In this document: piece after piece, positions 1-9,628 of the stretch
Position numbering within the stretch: the first letter of the stretch is position 1
Layout of the letters: each line of letters opens with the position of its first letter
From: AP-16 sp046727735
GTDB taxonomy: Bacteria > Pseudomonadota > Alphaproteobacteria > Rhizobiales > Xanthobacteraceae
Length of the DNA stretch: 64,000 bases
Assembly (NCBI GenBank): GCA_046727735.1
Contig: JBKPDF010000032.1
Coordinates: forward strand, 1 to 64,000
Reading direction: 5' to 3'
Program-made: the position numbers and the translations under genes
The notes under the pieces: generated by a model
Database searches by the model: none
What the model saw: only the letters and a program-made list of their open reading frames with translations
Told to the model about the DNA's origin: nothing

Positions 1-1
1 C

Positions 2-1045
2 CCGTTCTTCCTGCTCTACCCGGAATGGGCGCTGATCCCGATGGTGGTGCTGGCGACGGCCGCAACCGTGATTGCCAGCCAGGCGGTGATCACCGGCGCC
101 TATTCGCTCACCCGCCAGGCGATCCAGCTCGGTTTGCTGCCGCGCCTCGAGATCCGCCACACTTCGGAGGCCCTGGCCGGGCAAATCTACATGCCCCGCG
201 TCAACGCGCTGCTGCTGATCGGCGTGCTGTTTCTCGTCGTCATGTTCCGCTCCTCGAGCGCGCTGGCCTCCGCATACGGCATCGCCGTCACGGGCACGAT
301 GGTGGTGACTGCGATGATGGCGTTGATCGTGATCTGGAAGGGCTGGGGATGGTCGCTCCCCGCCGCCGCGGCGCTGATGCTGCCGTTTCTTTTGGTCGAT
401 CTCGCGTTTCTGGCCGCCAACCTGCTCAAGGTCGTGGAGGGCGGCTGGGTGCCGCTCGCGCTCGGCGCGCTGGTCATGATCGTGATGTATACCTGGTTGC
501 GCGGCACGCGGCTGTTGTCCGACAAGACGCGCCGGCAGGAGACGCCGCTTTCGGATCTCGTGGCCATGCTGGAACGCAAGCCGCCGCTATGCGTGCCCGG
601 CACCGCCGTGTTCCTGACCAGCGATCCCATGAGCGCGCCGACCGCGCTCCTGCACAGCCTCAAGCACTACAAGGTGCTGCACGCAAACAACGTGATCTTG
701 ACCGTCGAGACGACGGATACGCCGCGCGTGCCGGCAGCCGAGCGCGTCCACATCGAGCCGGTGGGAAGGACGTTTTCGCGGATGCGGCTGCGTTTCGGCT
801 TCATGGAGACGCCGAACGTGCCGCGCGCGCTCGCCATCGCCCGCAAGCTCGGCTGGCAGTTCGATATCATGTCGACGTCGTTCTTCCTGTCGCGCCGTTC
901 CCTGCGCCCGGCGGCGCAGTCCGGAATGCCGCGCTGGCAGGATCGGCTGTTCATCCGGCTGGCGAGACTTGCCAACGATGCCACCGATTATTTCCAGATT
1001 CCGACGGGGCGCGTGGTCGAAGTCGGAACGCAAGTAAACATCTGA
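2..1045 (+). CDS. kup: Kup-family potassium transporter, C-terminal part (5' end outside window)
   Basis: Potassium:proton symporter of the inner membrane (KUP/HAK/KT family). The reading frame is open from base 2, so the N-terminal half lies upstream. The visible 347 residues begin with PFFLLYPEWALIPMVV and then ATAATVIASQAVITGAYSL, followed by TRQAIQLGLLPRL, all hallmark KUP sequence. Several more hydrophobic helices follow (roughly residues 65-155). A soluble C-terminal domain of about 180 residues ends at TGA 1043-1045. Family assignment is firm. Potassium uptake is the classical first response to osmotic upshift, which suits the trehalose genes that follow, but no shared regulation is visible. 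Confidence 0.95.
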   Translation, partial: PFFLLYPEWALIPMVVLATAATVIASQAVITGAYSLTRQAIQLGLLPRLEIRHTSEALAGQIYMPRVNALLLIGVLFLVVMFRSSSALASAYGIAVTGTMVVTAMMALIVIWKGWGWSLPAAAALMLPFLLVDLAFLAANLLKVVEGGWVPLALGALVMIVMYTWLRGTRLLSDKTRRQETPLSDLVAMLERKPPLCVPGTAVFLTSDPMSAPTALLHSLKHYKVLHANNVILTVETTDTPRVPAAERVHIEPVGRTFSRMRLRFGFMETPNVPRALAIARKLGWQFDIMSTSFFLSRRSLRPAAQSGMPRWQDRLFIRLARLANDATDYFQIPTGRVVEVGTQVNI

Positions 1046-1235
1046 GACGCGGCCGATTGATCTCGTCTACGGCCCGCTGGACCCAAAATTCCGCGTGGAT
1101 GGGTTGCGGCAGCGCCGCTCGAGCCGGTTTGCTCGCCCTCCGAATTTCTCGACGAGCCTGTGACCTGCGTCACAACGTAGATCGAACGCGCTCAACTAAA
1201 TGGCGGGTGCAAGCCGATCAATTCGGGAGAGCCAG

Positions 1236-1427
1236 ATGCGCAAGAGCACCCTGTTCGTCGTTGCCGCGGTCGCCGCTTTGATGCTTGGGCTGGGCGGATG
1301 GGCGGCCTCCATGCCCCATGCGCGCGTTGTCGGCTCGACGGGCCTTCAGATCGACGCGATTCAAGCTGGGATCGATGGAAACGCTCTGCCCGTCCAGCAC
1401 TATGACGACTATTCGCTCGTGTTCTAG
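1236..1427 (+). CDS. Small secreted hypothetical protein (63 aa)
   Basis: Unrecognised small protein. The ATG at 1236 was chosen because GGGAGA lies 6-11 bases upstream; an in-frame ATG at 1200 lacks such a site. Residues 1-25 form a signal peptide or single membrane anchor (MRKSTLFVVAAVAALMLGLGG), followed by about 38 polar residues ending DDYSLVF. No catalytic motif or cysteine pair is seen. It stands alone between kup and a convergent DUF4239 gene. Small secreted proteins of this shape are common in Rhizobiales genomes, but the function is unknown. Confidence 0.6.
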   Translation: MRKSTLFVVAAVAALMLGLGGWAASMPHARVVGSTGLQIDAIQAGIDGNALPVQHYDDYSLVF

Positions 1428-1483
1428 CAAGGTCGGCGCACGCGCTCAGTAGCCACCGCTTCGGGCGAACTGTTCTTTGCTGT

Positions 1484-2257
1484 TTACTCCTGCGGCATGA
1501 TCTGCAGCAGCGGCTCGGGGCCGATCGATATCTGGCCCGTGAAGGGCCGGTCGTGGGCGATGATCAGCAGGACGGAAGCGGCGACGCCGGTCGCAAAGAT
1601 GCCCATCATGGTGGTGGAGGCGAGTCTGTTGTCGCTGTGGACCATGGCGATCGCGACCAGCGCGCAAACTGCCTGCAAGTAGAGGCATGCCCATTTCACG
1701 AAATTGACTTGCGATCGGCTGATGAGAATGCGTTGGCGGCGTGCGTCCAACGCATTCTCGATCGCCGTGGCTATTTCCCGTTGTGCGGTCTGCTGGCCCG
1801 GGCTGCTGGGCGCGAGCGCCAGGGTAAGTTTCAACGCTTCGGAAAGCACGGGGGTGGGCCGTAGGGTGGCGGTCTGCCGCGCCATCATCGGCCATTCCTC
1901 GTCTACGACTCGCTTGATATAGCGCCGCACCAAAGCCCGCAGCTGCGCTTCGGTTTCACCCGGAAAGGTTCCAGCGAGAATGTCGATGGATCGCAAAGCG
2001 CTCGCCTCGCGGCTGACCGCCGCATCGGCGCGGTCGTTGTCGCTCCAGACCTGGGCAGCCGTGAACGCAACGAACAGGCCGAACAGGATGCCGAGCGGTG
2101 GCAACATACCGGACGACACGAGCTTGAACGAGCGAGCGCGCTCCCCGACTGCCAGCACTGCGATGAGCGCATAGATCGCCGCCGCAATCATGTACGTGAA
2201 TCCGAAGACCACGAGGGCCATCCATGGCACCGGCAGGTTATGCAACCAGTCGTTCAT
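1484..2257 (-). CDS. DUF4239-like integral membrane protein
   Basis: 257-residue protein with two N-terminal membrane helices (about residues 10-35 and 55-75, the second in GMLPPLGILFGLFVAFTAAQVW), a cytoplasmic helical middle, and two C-terminal helices (about 195-215 and 220-240). The layout and the motif FVAFTAAQVWSDNDRADAAV match the DUF4239 (bestrophin-like) family. The function is not established. The start at 2257 (MNDWLHNLPVPW) is preferred over an upstream in-frame ATG at 2335 because the extra 26 residues are not membrane-like. Confidence 0.75.
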   Translation of the reverse strand: MNDWLHNLPVPWMALVVFGFTYMIAAAIYALIAVLAVGERARSFKLVSSGMLPPLGILFGLFVAFTAAQVWSDNDRADAAVSREASALRSIDILAGTFPGETEAQLRALVRRYIKRVVDEEWPMMARQTATLRPTPVLSEALKLTLALAPSSPGQQTAQREIATAIENALDARRQRILISRSQVNFVKWACLYLQAVCALVAIAMVHSDNRLASTTMMGIFATGVAASVLLIIAHDRPFTGQISIGPEPLLQIMPQE

Positions 2258-2413
2258 GCTTTGGTCCGCCCCGATATCCGCGTCGCGCCCGTGGGAAGTC
2301 GGCGCGGAAATCCATGGAAACACACGGAATGGCACGACTCAAATTGTGTCGGTCACGGCAATGGTGCATACTCTGCAAACGAAATACCAAAGTAACTCAG
2401 GGGAGGACTGTTC

Positions 2414-2734
2414 ATGTCTCATCTCGGCAAAGCTTTGCTTGCCAGCTTGATGGCCATGGCGCTGATCGGCGCTGCATCGACGCCCACCGCGGCTGCGAGG
2501 ATGTCCAAAGAGGACAGGGTCGCGTTGAAACAAGCGACAGTTGCATGCAAGGCCGAGGCGCGGGGCAGGAAGGTCGCTTTGCTGGCGAGGCGGAAATACG
2601 TGAACACCTGCGTTGCGAGGGCTCTCAAGGGCCATCCGAGCATGAATACCCTGCAAATGACCAGAGAGCACCCGAACGTGAAGCGCCTCCGCGCGATTCA
2701 ACCACCGGAATGGGGATGCCCATCGGAGTGTTGA
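2414..2734 (+). CDS. Small secreted cysteine-containing hypothetical protein
   Basis: 106 residues. GGGGAGGA lies 6-13 bases before the ATG, a strong ribosome binding site. Residues 1-27 form a signal peptide ending near AAA, and the mature part is basic and helical. Cysteines lie in ATVACKAEARGRK and KYVNTCVARAL, spaced roughly like PsiF-type repeats, and a third and fourth sit in the tail GCPSEC. Probably periplasmic. The function is unknown; the PsiF resemblance is a visual impression only. Confidence 0.7.
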   Translation: MSHLGKALLASLMAMALIGAASTPTAAARMSKEDRVALKQATVACKAEARGRKVALLARRKYVNTCVARALKGHPSMNTLQMTREHPNVKRLRAIQPPEWGCPSEC

Positions 2735-2868
2735 ACGAGCGAGCTCCAGCGTACGGTGCGCGGTTTCGGGTCGATGCCGCGGTCTGAAGCCATCGATGCG
2801 CGGCGGCTTCGTTCCAACTTCGGATGCGAAGAGCCGAACGATCCTGATCAGCTCGATGTCGTAGCCCT

Positions 2869-4128
2869 TTATGCTCGCTCGATGATGATCGCGCGGAAAT
2901 CGTTGACGTTCGTGAGCGTCGGACCGGTGATGACGAGATCATCGAGCGCGGCGAAAAACCCGTAGCCATCGTTGTCGGCCAAGCGGGCCTTGGGCGAGAT
3001 TTTGAGTTCTCCAGCGCGGCGCAACGTGTCGGGCGCCAAAAGCGCGCCGGCATTGTCCTCGGTGCCGTCGATCCCGTCGGTGTCGCACGCGATGGCATGA
3101 ATGCCGGGATGTCCATCCAAGGCAACCGCAAGCGCCAACAGGAACTCGGCATTGCGGCCGCCGCGCCCGGTTCCACGCACCGTTACGGTCGTCTCTCCCC
3201 CTGACAGCAAGACGCAAGGCGGCGGTGCCGGCTGGCCGAACCCGGCGCACTGGCGGGCAATGCCGGCGTGCACCACGGCAACTTCCCGCGCTTCGCCCTC
3301 GAGCGCATTAGCGAGGATCAACGGCGCGTACCCCGCCTGCCGCGCCGCGGCGGCAGCCGCTTCGAGCGCATCCTGGGGCCGGGCGATCACGACATTCTCG
3401 ACCTGTACGAGCCGGGGGTCATTTGGTTTGGGTGTCTCGCTCTCCGGCCGCGCCAGCCATGCGCGCACAGATCGGGACGGTTCGATGTGATATTTCCGCA
3501 AGACCGCGAGAGCATCTTCGCGCGTCGTGGCATCCGGCACCGTCGGGCCGGAAGCGATGACGGAGGGATCGTCGCCGGGCACGTCGGAAATCATCAGGCT
3601 CACCACCCGCGCCGGCGCCGCGGCGGCCGCGAGCCGACCGCCCTTGATGGCCGAGAGATGTTTCCTGACGCAATTGATCTCGGCGATCGTCGCGCCGCTC
3701 TTCAACAACGTTCGGTTGACCTCCTGCTTGTCGACGAGGGTGAGGCCCGGCGCCGGCAAAGTCAGCAGCGCCGAGCCGCCGCCCGAGATCAGACACAAAA
3801 CGAGATCGTTGGCGGTGAGGCGCTGGACGAGGCGCAGGATCCGCTCGGCGGCTCGGCGCCCCGCCTCATCCGGCACGGGATGGCTCGCCTCGACCACCTC
3901 GATTTCCCGGCAACGCACGCCGTGACCGTACCGTGTCACGACCAGGCCCTCGAGCCCTCCGGGCCAATGCGTTTCCGCTGCCTTCGCCATGCTGCCGGCG
4001 GCCTTTCCGGCGCCGATCACGACGGTGCGTCCCTTGGGCGGCTGCGGAAGGCGCGGCGGCAGCAGGCGTTCCGGAAGCGCCGCGTCAACCGCCGCGCGGA
4101 ACATCGTTAGAAGCAGGGACCGGGACAT
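2869..4128 (-). CDS. gckA: Glycerate 2-kinase (MOFRL/TtuD family)
   Basis: Phosphorylates D-glycerate with ATP to 2-phosphoglycerate, linking hydroxypyruvate, tartrate or serine-cycle carbon to glycolysis. The 419-residue length is normal for the family. N-terminal Rossmann-like half: RTVVIGAGKAAGSMAKAAE, LISGGGSALLTLP, then EINCVRKHLSAIKGGRLA and SLMISDVPGDDPSVIASGP. C-terminal MOFRL domain: CVLLSGGETTVTVRG, GRGGRNAEFLLALA and DTDGIDGTEDNAGA. Older annotations call this hydroxypyruvate reductase (ttuD). It stands alone; no other glycerate pathway gene adjoins it. Confidence 0.93.
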   Translation of the reverse strand: MSRSLLLTMFRAAVDAALPERLLPPRLPQPPKGRTVVIGAGKAAGSMAKAAETHWPGGLEGLVVTRYGHGVRCREIEVVEASHPVPDEAGRRAAERILRLVQRLTANDLVLCLISGGGSALLTLPAPGLTLVDKQEVNRTLLKSGATIAEINCVRKHLSAIKGGRLAAAAAPARVVSLMISDVPGDDPSVIASGPTVPDATTREDALAVLRKYHIEPSRSVRAWLARPESETPKPNDPRLVQVENVVIARPQDALEAAAAAARQAGYAPLILANALEGEAREVAVVHAGIARQCAGFGQPAPPPCVLLSGGETTVTVRGTGRGGRNAEFLLALAVALDGHPGIHAIACDTDGIDGTEDNAGALLAPDTLRRAGELKISPKARLADNDGYGFFAALDDLVITGPTLTNVNDFRAIIIERA

Positions 4129-4417
4129 GGTTCAGTTCCGTGCAATTGCGGTAGAACGATTCCGTATCGTTTTCCCCGGCGCGCTGAGACGAACGTGCCG
4201 CGTAACCCCGCTGTTGTTCCACAGGGAGTGTGTTTCAGCCGATAGTGCTGATGTTTTCCCGATTTTGCTACTGAGCTGTTTGCGGATTCCGGTTTCGCGG
4301 CAATCGGCCCACCGCGGCGGCGCGTCCGCAGTGCGGCTCGCACAGGTCCGCGGATTGCTCGCGGGATTCGGCAGCGATAAGGTCTCATGATCATCGCAAG
4401 TGAGGTACCCGCAGGCC

Positions 4418-5259
4418 ATGAGGTGCGGCCCTGCCGTGGTTGCATGCGCGTTCGGCATCGGCCTCTCGGCGCCGATCTCCGGCGTTTTGGACTCCTCGGC
4501 TCGCGCTCAATCGGCCGATCTCGCGCTGTGCGACCGGCTCGCCGCCGACCCCGCCGACCCGGACAAGCCCGCGGACGTAACCGGCACCAAAGAAATCGCG
4601 CAGTCGGATCTGGCGACGGCGATCAAGTATTGCCGGTCCGCCTCCGCTGCGTCACGCCGCGCGCTCTATCAGCTCGGTCGAGCCTACGCCGCCAATCGAC
4701 AAATGTCGGAGGCGATCGCGGCCTACCGCAAGGCAGCCGATCGGGGCAGCACGTCGGCCATGGTCGAGCTCGGCGTGCTGCTCGCGACCGGCTCCGACAT
4801 TGCCAAGGATCAAGGTCAGGCGCGCACGCTGTTCGAGCGCGCCGCGCAAGCGGGAAATTCCCGGGGTGCTCTCAACCTCGTGGCGCTTGCGGCGATGGAC
4901 GGCGCACCGCTGGATGAGGTCAGAACCAGGGCCGGGCCGCGGAGACGAATTCGGCAGAGGCGCAGTACCAGCTGGGATTGATGATCGCCGAGGGCATCGG
5001 CGGCCCGAAGGACGATGCCGGCGCACGCGGGTTGTTCGAGAAAGCGGCCGCGCAAGATCATGCCGGCGCCTTGGAGCGGATGGGCGCATTTGCGCAAAGC
5101 GGGCGGGGCGGCCCGCAGAACGCGACAGCCGCCAAAGCGTATTACGAAAGGGCCGCGGTGCTCGGCAACGAAGAGGCCAAGGCCGCCCTCAAGCGAATGG
5201 AATGTCCCTACGTGGTCAAAGACAAGTGCGGAAACTTCGTGACCAACCTTTGCTTTTAG
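4418..5259 (+). pseudogene. SEL1/TPR-repeat secreted protein, frameshifted
   Basis: A secreted repeat protein read in two frames. The first frame (ATG 4418, or GTG 4400) gives a signal peptide, a low-complexity stretch, then SEL1-type helical repeats such as ALYQLGRAYAANRQMSEAI and TLFERAAQAGNSRGALNLVA. Near 4925-4945 it degenerates into arginine-rich nonsense and stops at 4979-4981. From about 4940 the neighbouring frame continues the repeat pattern (AETNSAEAQYQLGLMIAEG, then LFEKAAAQDHAGALERMG) to a cysteine-bearing tail ending at 5259. Returning to frame needs one extra base, or two fewer, in the GC-rich tract around 4928-4942. This may be a real lesion or an assembly error. SEL1 proteins usually act as scaffolds. 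Confidence 0.75.
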
Positions 5260-5309
5260 CTGCCCGAGCTCGCCGAGCGCGAACAGACCGTTGATTTCCG
5301 CCAGTCACC

Positions 5310-7100
5310 TCACCCGCGCCAGTAGCGGTCCTCCCAGCTGCGCGAGAGCCGCATCGCGGTAAGGATCAGTCCGGCCATCGAGTAGGTCTGCGGGAAATTG
5401 CCCCATAGATCGCCGGTCTGCGGGTCGACGTCTTCCGACAACAGGCCGTAGCGATTGCGGTGGTCGAGCGCGTCCAAAAACAGATCGCGCGCCTCCTCGC
5501 GCCGGCCGAGCTGCCAAAACGCGTCGATCAGCCAGAACCGGCAGATCAGGAACGCGGTGACCGGCAGCCCGAAATCGTCGGCGCTGGCGTAGCGCATTAC
5601 GTGCTTCTCGCGCACGAGCTCGCGCTCCATGGCGCGCACCGTGCTGGCGAAGCGCGCGTCCTCCGCGTCGATCAGGCCGAGATCCGGCAACAGCAGCAAG
5701 CTCGCGTCGAGCTCGTGGGTGCCGAATGCGGCGGTGAACGCTTGGCGCTCCTCGTTCCAGGAACGCTCGAGCACGGCCTTGCCGATCGGATCGGCAGCCT
5801 TGGTCCAATAAGCGGCGCGGTCCTCGAAGCCGAGCCGCGCCGCGATCGCGGCGAGCCGGTGGCATCCCGCCCAGCACATGGCCGCGGAATGGGTATGGAT
5901 GCGGCGCCGGCCGCGGTATTCCCAGATGCCCGCGTCGGGCTCGAGCGCGAGCTGCGCGGCCTTGGTGCCGAGCGTTTCCAAGAGGCGGAACAGCGATTCA
6001 TCACCGGGGCGCGGCAGCCGGCGGTCGTAGAACATCGGCATCGCCGCCAGGATGAGGCTGCCGTAAACGTCGTGTTGCGGTTGGCCGACTGCGGCATTGC
6101 CGACGCGAACCGGCCCGTCGCCGCGGTAACCTTTGAGCTTCGGCGCGACGCGCTCTTCCAGCGGATCGATGGGGACGACGCTGTAGACCGGCCGCAGCAC
6201 CTCGTCGGGATTGGCTGCGATGCCGAGCGTGAACGAGATGAAATCTTCCATCGTTTCGGTCGCGCCGATGCGGTTGAGCGCCTTTACGACGAAATAGGCG
6301 TCGCGCAGCCAGCAGTAGCGATAGTCCCAAGTGCGGCTCGAGCCGGGCGCTTCGGGGATCGAGGTGGTGTGCGCGGCGACGATGCCGCCGGTCTCCTCGA
6401 AATTGCTGAGCTTCAAAGTGATCGCGGCGCGGATGATCGCGTCCTGCCAGTCATAGGAGATCGACAGGCTGCGTACCCAGTCGACCCAGTAATCGCGGGT
6501 GCGGTCGCAGAATTCCCGGCAGGTGGCCAAGAGGTCGCCTTGGAACGGCTCGTCGGCGCCGAACACGAGATGCACCGGGCGGGTGAGCACGAACGGCGAT
6601 TCCCGCTCGACGTACGAAAGCGGCGCATCCGTGGTGAGGCGGATCACGTGGTTCTCGGCGGAAAAACGAATGTGGTTGCTGCCGATCGAATGATGCCGGA
6701 TGGACTCGCCATAATTGTAGGTCGGCCGGAACCGGATGGTGATGCGCGGCAGGCCGGACAGCGGCTCGATGATGCGCACCAGCTGCGGCGGGCGGAACAT
6801 CCGGCCGAACCGCGGGAAGCGAGGGGCGAAATCGGTGATGCGCAGCGCGCCGCCGCGTTCGTCGGTCAGCACGGTCGCCACCACGGCGGTGTTGCGCAGA
6901 TACTCGGATTGCTGCTCGACCATGCCGTCGAGCACGACGTCGCAGAATCCTTTCTCCTCATCGCCGGCGAGCAGGCGGCAGAAGATCGGGTCGCCGTCGA
7001 ACCGGGGGAAGCACCACCACACGATCCGCGCGCCGGGGTCGACCAGCGCGGCCGTCCGCCCGTTGCCGATCACCGCGAGGTCGAGGCCGTGTTCCTTCAT
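5310..7100 (-). CDS. Glycoside hydrolase family 15 protein (glucoamylase/trehalase type)
   Basis: 596 residues, cytoplasmic (no signal peptide). N-terminal beta domain: RIVWWCFPRFDGDPIFCRLL. The (alpha/alpha)6 catalytic domain carries the GH15 signatures WDYRYCWLRDAYF, WEYRGRRRIHTHSAAMCWAG and, near the end, GNFPQTYSMAGLI. Actinobacterial and archaeal members of this subgroup include trehalases as well as glucoamylases, so either trehalose hydrolysis or removal of terminal glucose from maltodextrins is possible. It lies 94 bases downstream of otsB in the same direction, which favours a role in trehalose turnover. Start MKEHGLDLAVIGNGR was chosen because it begins the conserved domain; the open frame extends to 7361 without homology-like sequence. 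Confidence 0.9.
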   Translation of the reverse strand: MKEHGLDLAVIGNGRTAALVDPGARIVWWCFPRFDGDPIFCRLLAGDEEKGFCDVVLDGMVEQQSEYLRNTAVVATVLTDERGGALRITDFAPRFPRFGRMFRPPQLVRIIEPLSGLPRITIRFRPTYNYGESIRHHSIGSNHIRFSAENHVIRLTTDAPLSYVERESPFVLTRPVHLVFGADEPFQGDLLATCREFCDRTRDYWVDWVRSLSISYDWQDAIIRAAITLKLSNFEETGGIVAAHTTSIPEAPGSSRTWDYRYCWLRDAYFVVKALNRIGATETMEDFISFTLGIAANPDEVLRPVYSVVPIDPLEERVAPKLKGYRGDGPVRVGNAAVGQPQHDVYGSLILAAMPMFYDRRLPRPGDESLFRLLETLGTKAAQLALEPDAGIWEYRGRRRIHTHSAAMCWAGCHRLAAIAARLGFEDRAAYWTKAADPIGKAVLERSWNEERQAFTAAFGTHELDASLLLLPDLGLIDAEDARFASTVRAMERELVREKHVMRYASADDFGLPVTAFLICRFWLIDAFWQLGRREEARDLFLDALDHRNRYGLLSEDVDPQTGDLWGNFPQTYSMAGLILTAMRLSRSWEDRYWRG

Positions 7101-7194
7101 GCGGAATCCAGGGCGCCCGCCGCCGAAGCTTCCTCTTCGTTGGAAGGCGACGCAGGCACGATGGTCGGAAGAAAATCGCTCAGCGGAGCTCGCA

Positions 7195-8043
7195 TCATGG
7201 AGACGCGACCGCCTCGACCTTGGCAATTTGCGCGAGCCACGCGCGCACGTCGCGCGGCGCGGCAAAGCATCCCGCCGTTGCCGGAAACGTGCGCCCGACC
7301 GAAAAGCCGACGCCGTCGAATTCCGGCAGAACGGCGAACACGGTCGCGTCGGTGAGGTCATCGCCGAGGAACAGGGGCCGCCGTCCCGCGAACGGCGGAT
7401 GGCGCATCAGCTCGCGCACCGCCGACCCCTTTTCGAAGCCGAGACGCTTGATCTCGATGACGGCCTTGCCAGGCAGCACTTCGAGGCTCCCGCCCGGTGC
7501 GTCGGCGCAGATGGTCCGCACCGCGTCTTCCACGGCCTCCTTGAGCTGCGGCGCGAGCCGATAGTGCAGCGCGAGCGAATAGCCCTTGTCCTCGACCAGG
7601 ATGCCGGTTGCGAGCCCGGCAACGCCGGCGAGCTTTCGCCTCAGTGCGGAGGGAAGGGGTGACGCACGTCCCGGGATCGGAGCTTCATCCTTTGCCGGGC
7701 GCATTTCGGCGCCGTGCCCGCCGATTGCGGCGAAGCGCAGCGGTGCGAATACCCGGTCGATGTCCTGCAGCGAGCGGCCGCTTACCAGCGCCAGCGCTCC
7801 GCCGCTCAGCCGATCGAGACGCACCAGAGTGTCGCGCAGAACGTCGGGCACGCGCACCTCGGCCGGCGTCGGCGCGATGTCCAAAATGGTCCCGTCGATA
7901 TCGAGCAGGAATGCGAGCTCGGCCACCGGCGCGGGAAGAACCGGGTCGATGTGGCTCACGCCGACGTTGCTGGTCTTCGGTGCCACGGCGAAAGTCTCAG
8001 GACGGAACGTTTGAGCAAGTCGTGCAGACGCCCGGCGTTCCAC
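7195..8043 (-). CDS. otsB: Trehalose-6-phosphate phosphatase
   Basis: Removes phosphate from trehalose-6-phosphate, the second step of the OtsA/OtsB pathway. HAD-superfamily protein of 282 residues. Motif I is FLLDIDGTILDIAPTP (nucleophile pair D48/D50), motif II is ALVSGRSLQDID, the cap region includes IGGHGAEMR, and motif IV is LFLGDDLTDATVF. A start nearer residue 29 (VSHIDPV) is possible because the first 28 residues are not conserved in style. It sits between the MFS gene and the GH15 gene in a leftward cluster, opposite otsA. Probably transcribed from the EcfG-type promoter at 10178-10202. Confidence 0.93.
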   Translation of the reverse strand: MERRASARLAQTFRPETFAVAPKTSNVGVSHIDPVLPAPVAELAFLLDIDGTILDIAPTPAEVRVPDVLRDTLVRLDRLSGGALALVSGRSLQDIDRVFAPLRFAAIGGHGAEMRPAKDEAPIPGRASPLPSALRRKLAGVAGLATGILVEDKGYSLALHYRLAPQLKEAVEDAVRTICADAPGGSLEVLPGKAVIEIKRLGFEKGSAVRELMRHPPFAGRRPLFLGDDLTDATVFAVLPEFDGVGFSVGRTFPATAGCFAAPRDVRAWLAQIAKVEAVASP

Positions 8044-8142
8044 CAGTCGGAGCCGCTGCCGCCGGGCTGTTCGATCGGGATGCGGCCATGTACGCGCGCG
8101 GCGCGCGGAGCGTCAAGCTACGGTCGCGGGATGCCGCCATGT

Positions 8143-9600
8143 TCATTCCACGAATGCCAGCGGCCGGGCCACGCTTTCCAGTGATTTGCGCTCCGCGGCA
8201 ATGCCCCAACGCAGCTCGATGATCGCCGCCGCGACCATGAGGGCCGACCCGAGAAGGTAGCCCGCGAAAATGCTGGTCCGGGAGCCGGTATCGATCAACG
8301 CTCCAAACAGCACCGGGCCGGCGATGCCGCCGATCGCGGTGCCGAGCGCGTAGAAGCAGGCGATGGCGAGCGCGCGAATCTCCAGCGGGAAAGTCTCGCT
8401 GACCGTGAGATAGGCGGCACTTGCCGCCGCGGAGGCGAAGAAGAAGATCACCATCCAGGCGACCGTCTGCATTTCGGCCGACAGCACGCCGCGCATGAAC
8501 AGATAGCCGCTCGCCGCCAGCAGGATACCGGAAAGCGCATAAGTGAACGCGATCATCGGCCGGCGCCCGATCGTGTCGAACAGCCGCCCGAGCAGCAGCG
8601 GGCCGAGGAAATTGCCGGCTGCGAACGGCAGCAGGTACCAGCCGACCGCATCGGCGGCGATCCCGAAGAAATCGGTCAGCACCAGCGCATAGGTGAAGAA
8701 GATCGCGTTGTAGAAGAACGCCTGGGCGGCCATCAGGCTCAAGCCGACGAGGGCGCGCTGGCGGTGCACGCGAAACAGCGTGGTCGCGACCTCCGCCAGC
8801 GGCGTGTGATCGCGCACGCGCAGCCGCACCGGCGGTGCTTCCGGCTGCGGGAGCGCACAGCCGCGCGCACGAAACCCCGCCTCGATCTCCGCGATGACGG
8901 CTTGGGCGCGATCGCCCTGGCCGTGGGTCATCAGCCAGCGCGGGCTTTCGGGGATCCACATGCGCATGAACAGGATGATGAACGCGAGCAGCGCGCCGAT
9001 CAGGAACGCGAGCCGCCAGCCGAGCTCCGGGTCGAGCACGGCGGGATCGAGCAGAACGATCGAGCCTGCGGCGCCCATCGCGGCGCCGACCCAGAAGCTG
9101 CCGTTGATGACGAGGTCGGTGAAGCCGCGGACCCGCGCCGGCGTAAGCTCCTGGATCGTGGAATTGATGGCGGTATATTCCCCGCCGATCCCGGCGCCGG
9201 TCAGGAATCGGAAGAGAGCGAAGCTCGCGAGGTCCCAGGATGTCGCGGTTGCGGCCGTCGCCGTGAGATAGACGGCAAGCGTGAGGAAGAACAGCTTTCT
9301 GCGCCCCAGCCGATCCGTGAGCCAGCCGAAGAACACCGCCCCGAGCACCGCACCGATCAGATAAGCGCTGCTCGCGAATCCGACCTCGGTATTGCTGAAA
9401 TGCAGCACGGGACTGGCTTTGAGCGCGCCGGAGATCGCCCCGGTCAGGGTGACTTCGAGGCCGTCCAAGATCCAGGTGATGCCGAGTGCGATGACGACGA
9501 GGGTGTGAAACCGCCCCCACGGCAGGCGATCGAGCCGGGCCGGGATGTCGGTTTCGACGATCGCGCCGCCCGCGGGCTGCGCCCGCTGTTGCTGGTCCAT
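8143..9600 (-). CDS. MFS transporter (sugar/metabolite:H+ symporter type)
   Basis: 485 residues with about twelve membrane helices in two halves. Family signatures: TDRLGRRKLFFLTLAVYL after helix 2, RFLTGAGIGGEYTAINSTIQE in helix 4-5, IPESPRWLMTHGQ before the central loop, and GRLFDTIGRRPMIAFTYALSG at the start of the second half. This pattern fits the metabolite:H+ symporter/sugar porter clade; the substrate is not deducible. It lies between a small membrane protein and otsB, all leftward, so movement of trehalose or a precursor is an attractive inference without direct support. Start MDQQQRAQPAGG at 9600 follows from the typical N-terminal length. Confidence 0.88.
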   Translation of the reverse strand: MDQQQRAQPAGGAIVETDIPARLDRLPWGRFHTLVVIALGITWILDGLEVTLTGAISGALKASPVLHFSNTEVGFASSAYLIGAVLGAVFFGWLTDRLGRRKLFFLTLAVYLTATAATATSWDLASFALFRFLTGAGIGGEYTAINSTIQELTPARVRGFTDLVINGSFWVGAAMGAAGSIVLLDPAVLDPELGWRLAFLIGALLAFIILFMRMWIPESPRWLMTHGQGDRAQAVIAEIEAGFRARGCALPQPEAPPVRLRVRDHTPLAEVATTLFRVHRQRALVGLSLMAAQAFFYNAIFFTYALVLTDFFGIAADAVGWYLLPFAAGNFLGPLLLGRLFDTIGRRPMIAFTYALSGILLAASGYLFMRGVLSAEMQTVAWMVIFFFASAAASAAYLTVSETFPLEIRALAIACFYALGTAIGGIAGPVLFGALIDTGSRTSIFAGYLLGSALMVAAAIIELRWGIAAERKSLESVARPLAFVE

Positions 9601-9628
9601 ATCGGCCCCGATGGACGGATGCGGCGCG

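Noticed and set aside
5460..7355. 631-codon open frame antisense to the GH15 gene
   Set aside because: Arginine/glutamate/alanine-rich shadow of a high-GC coding strand; the GH15 reading has clear family motifs.
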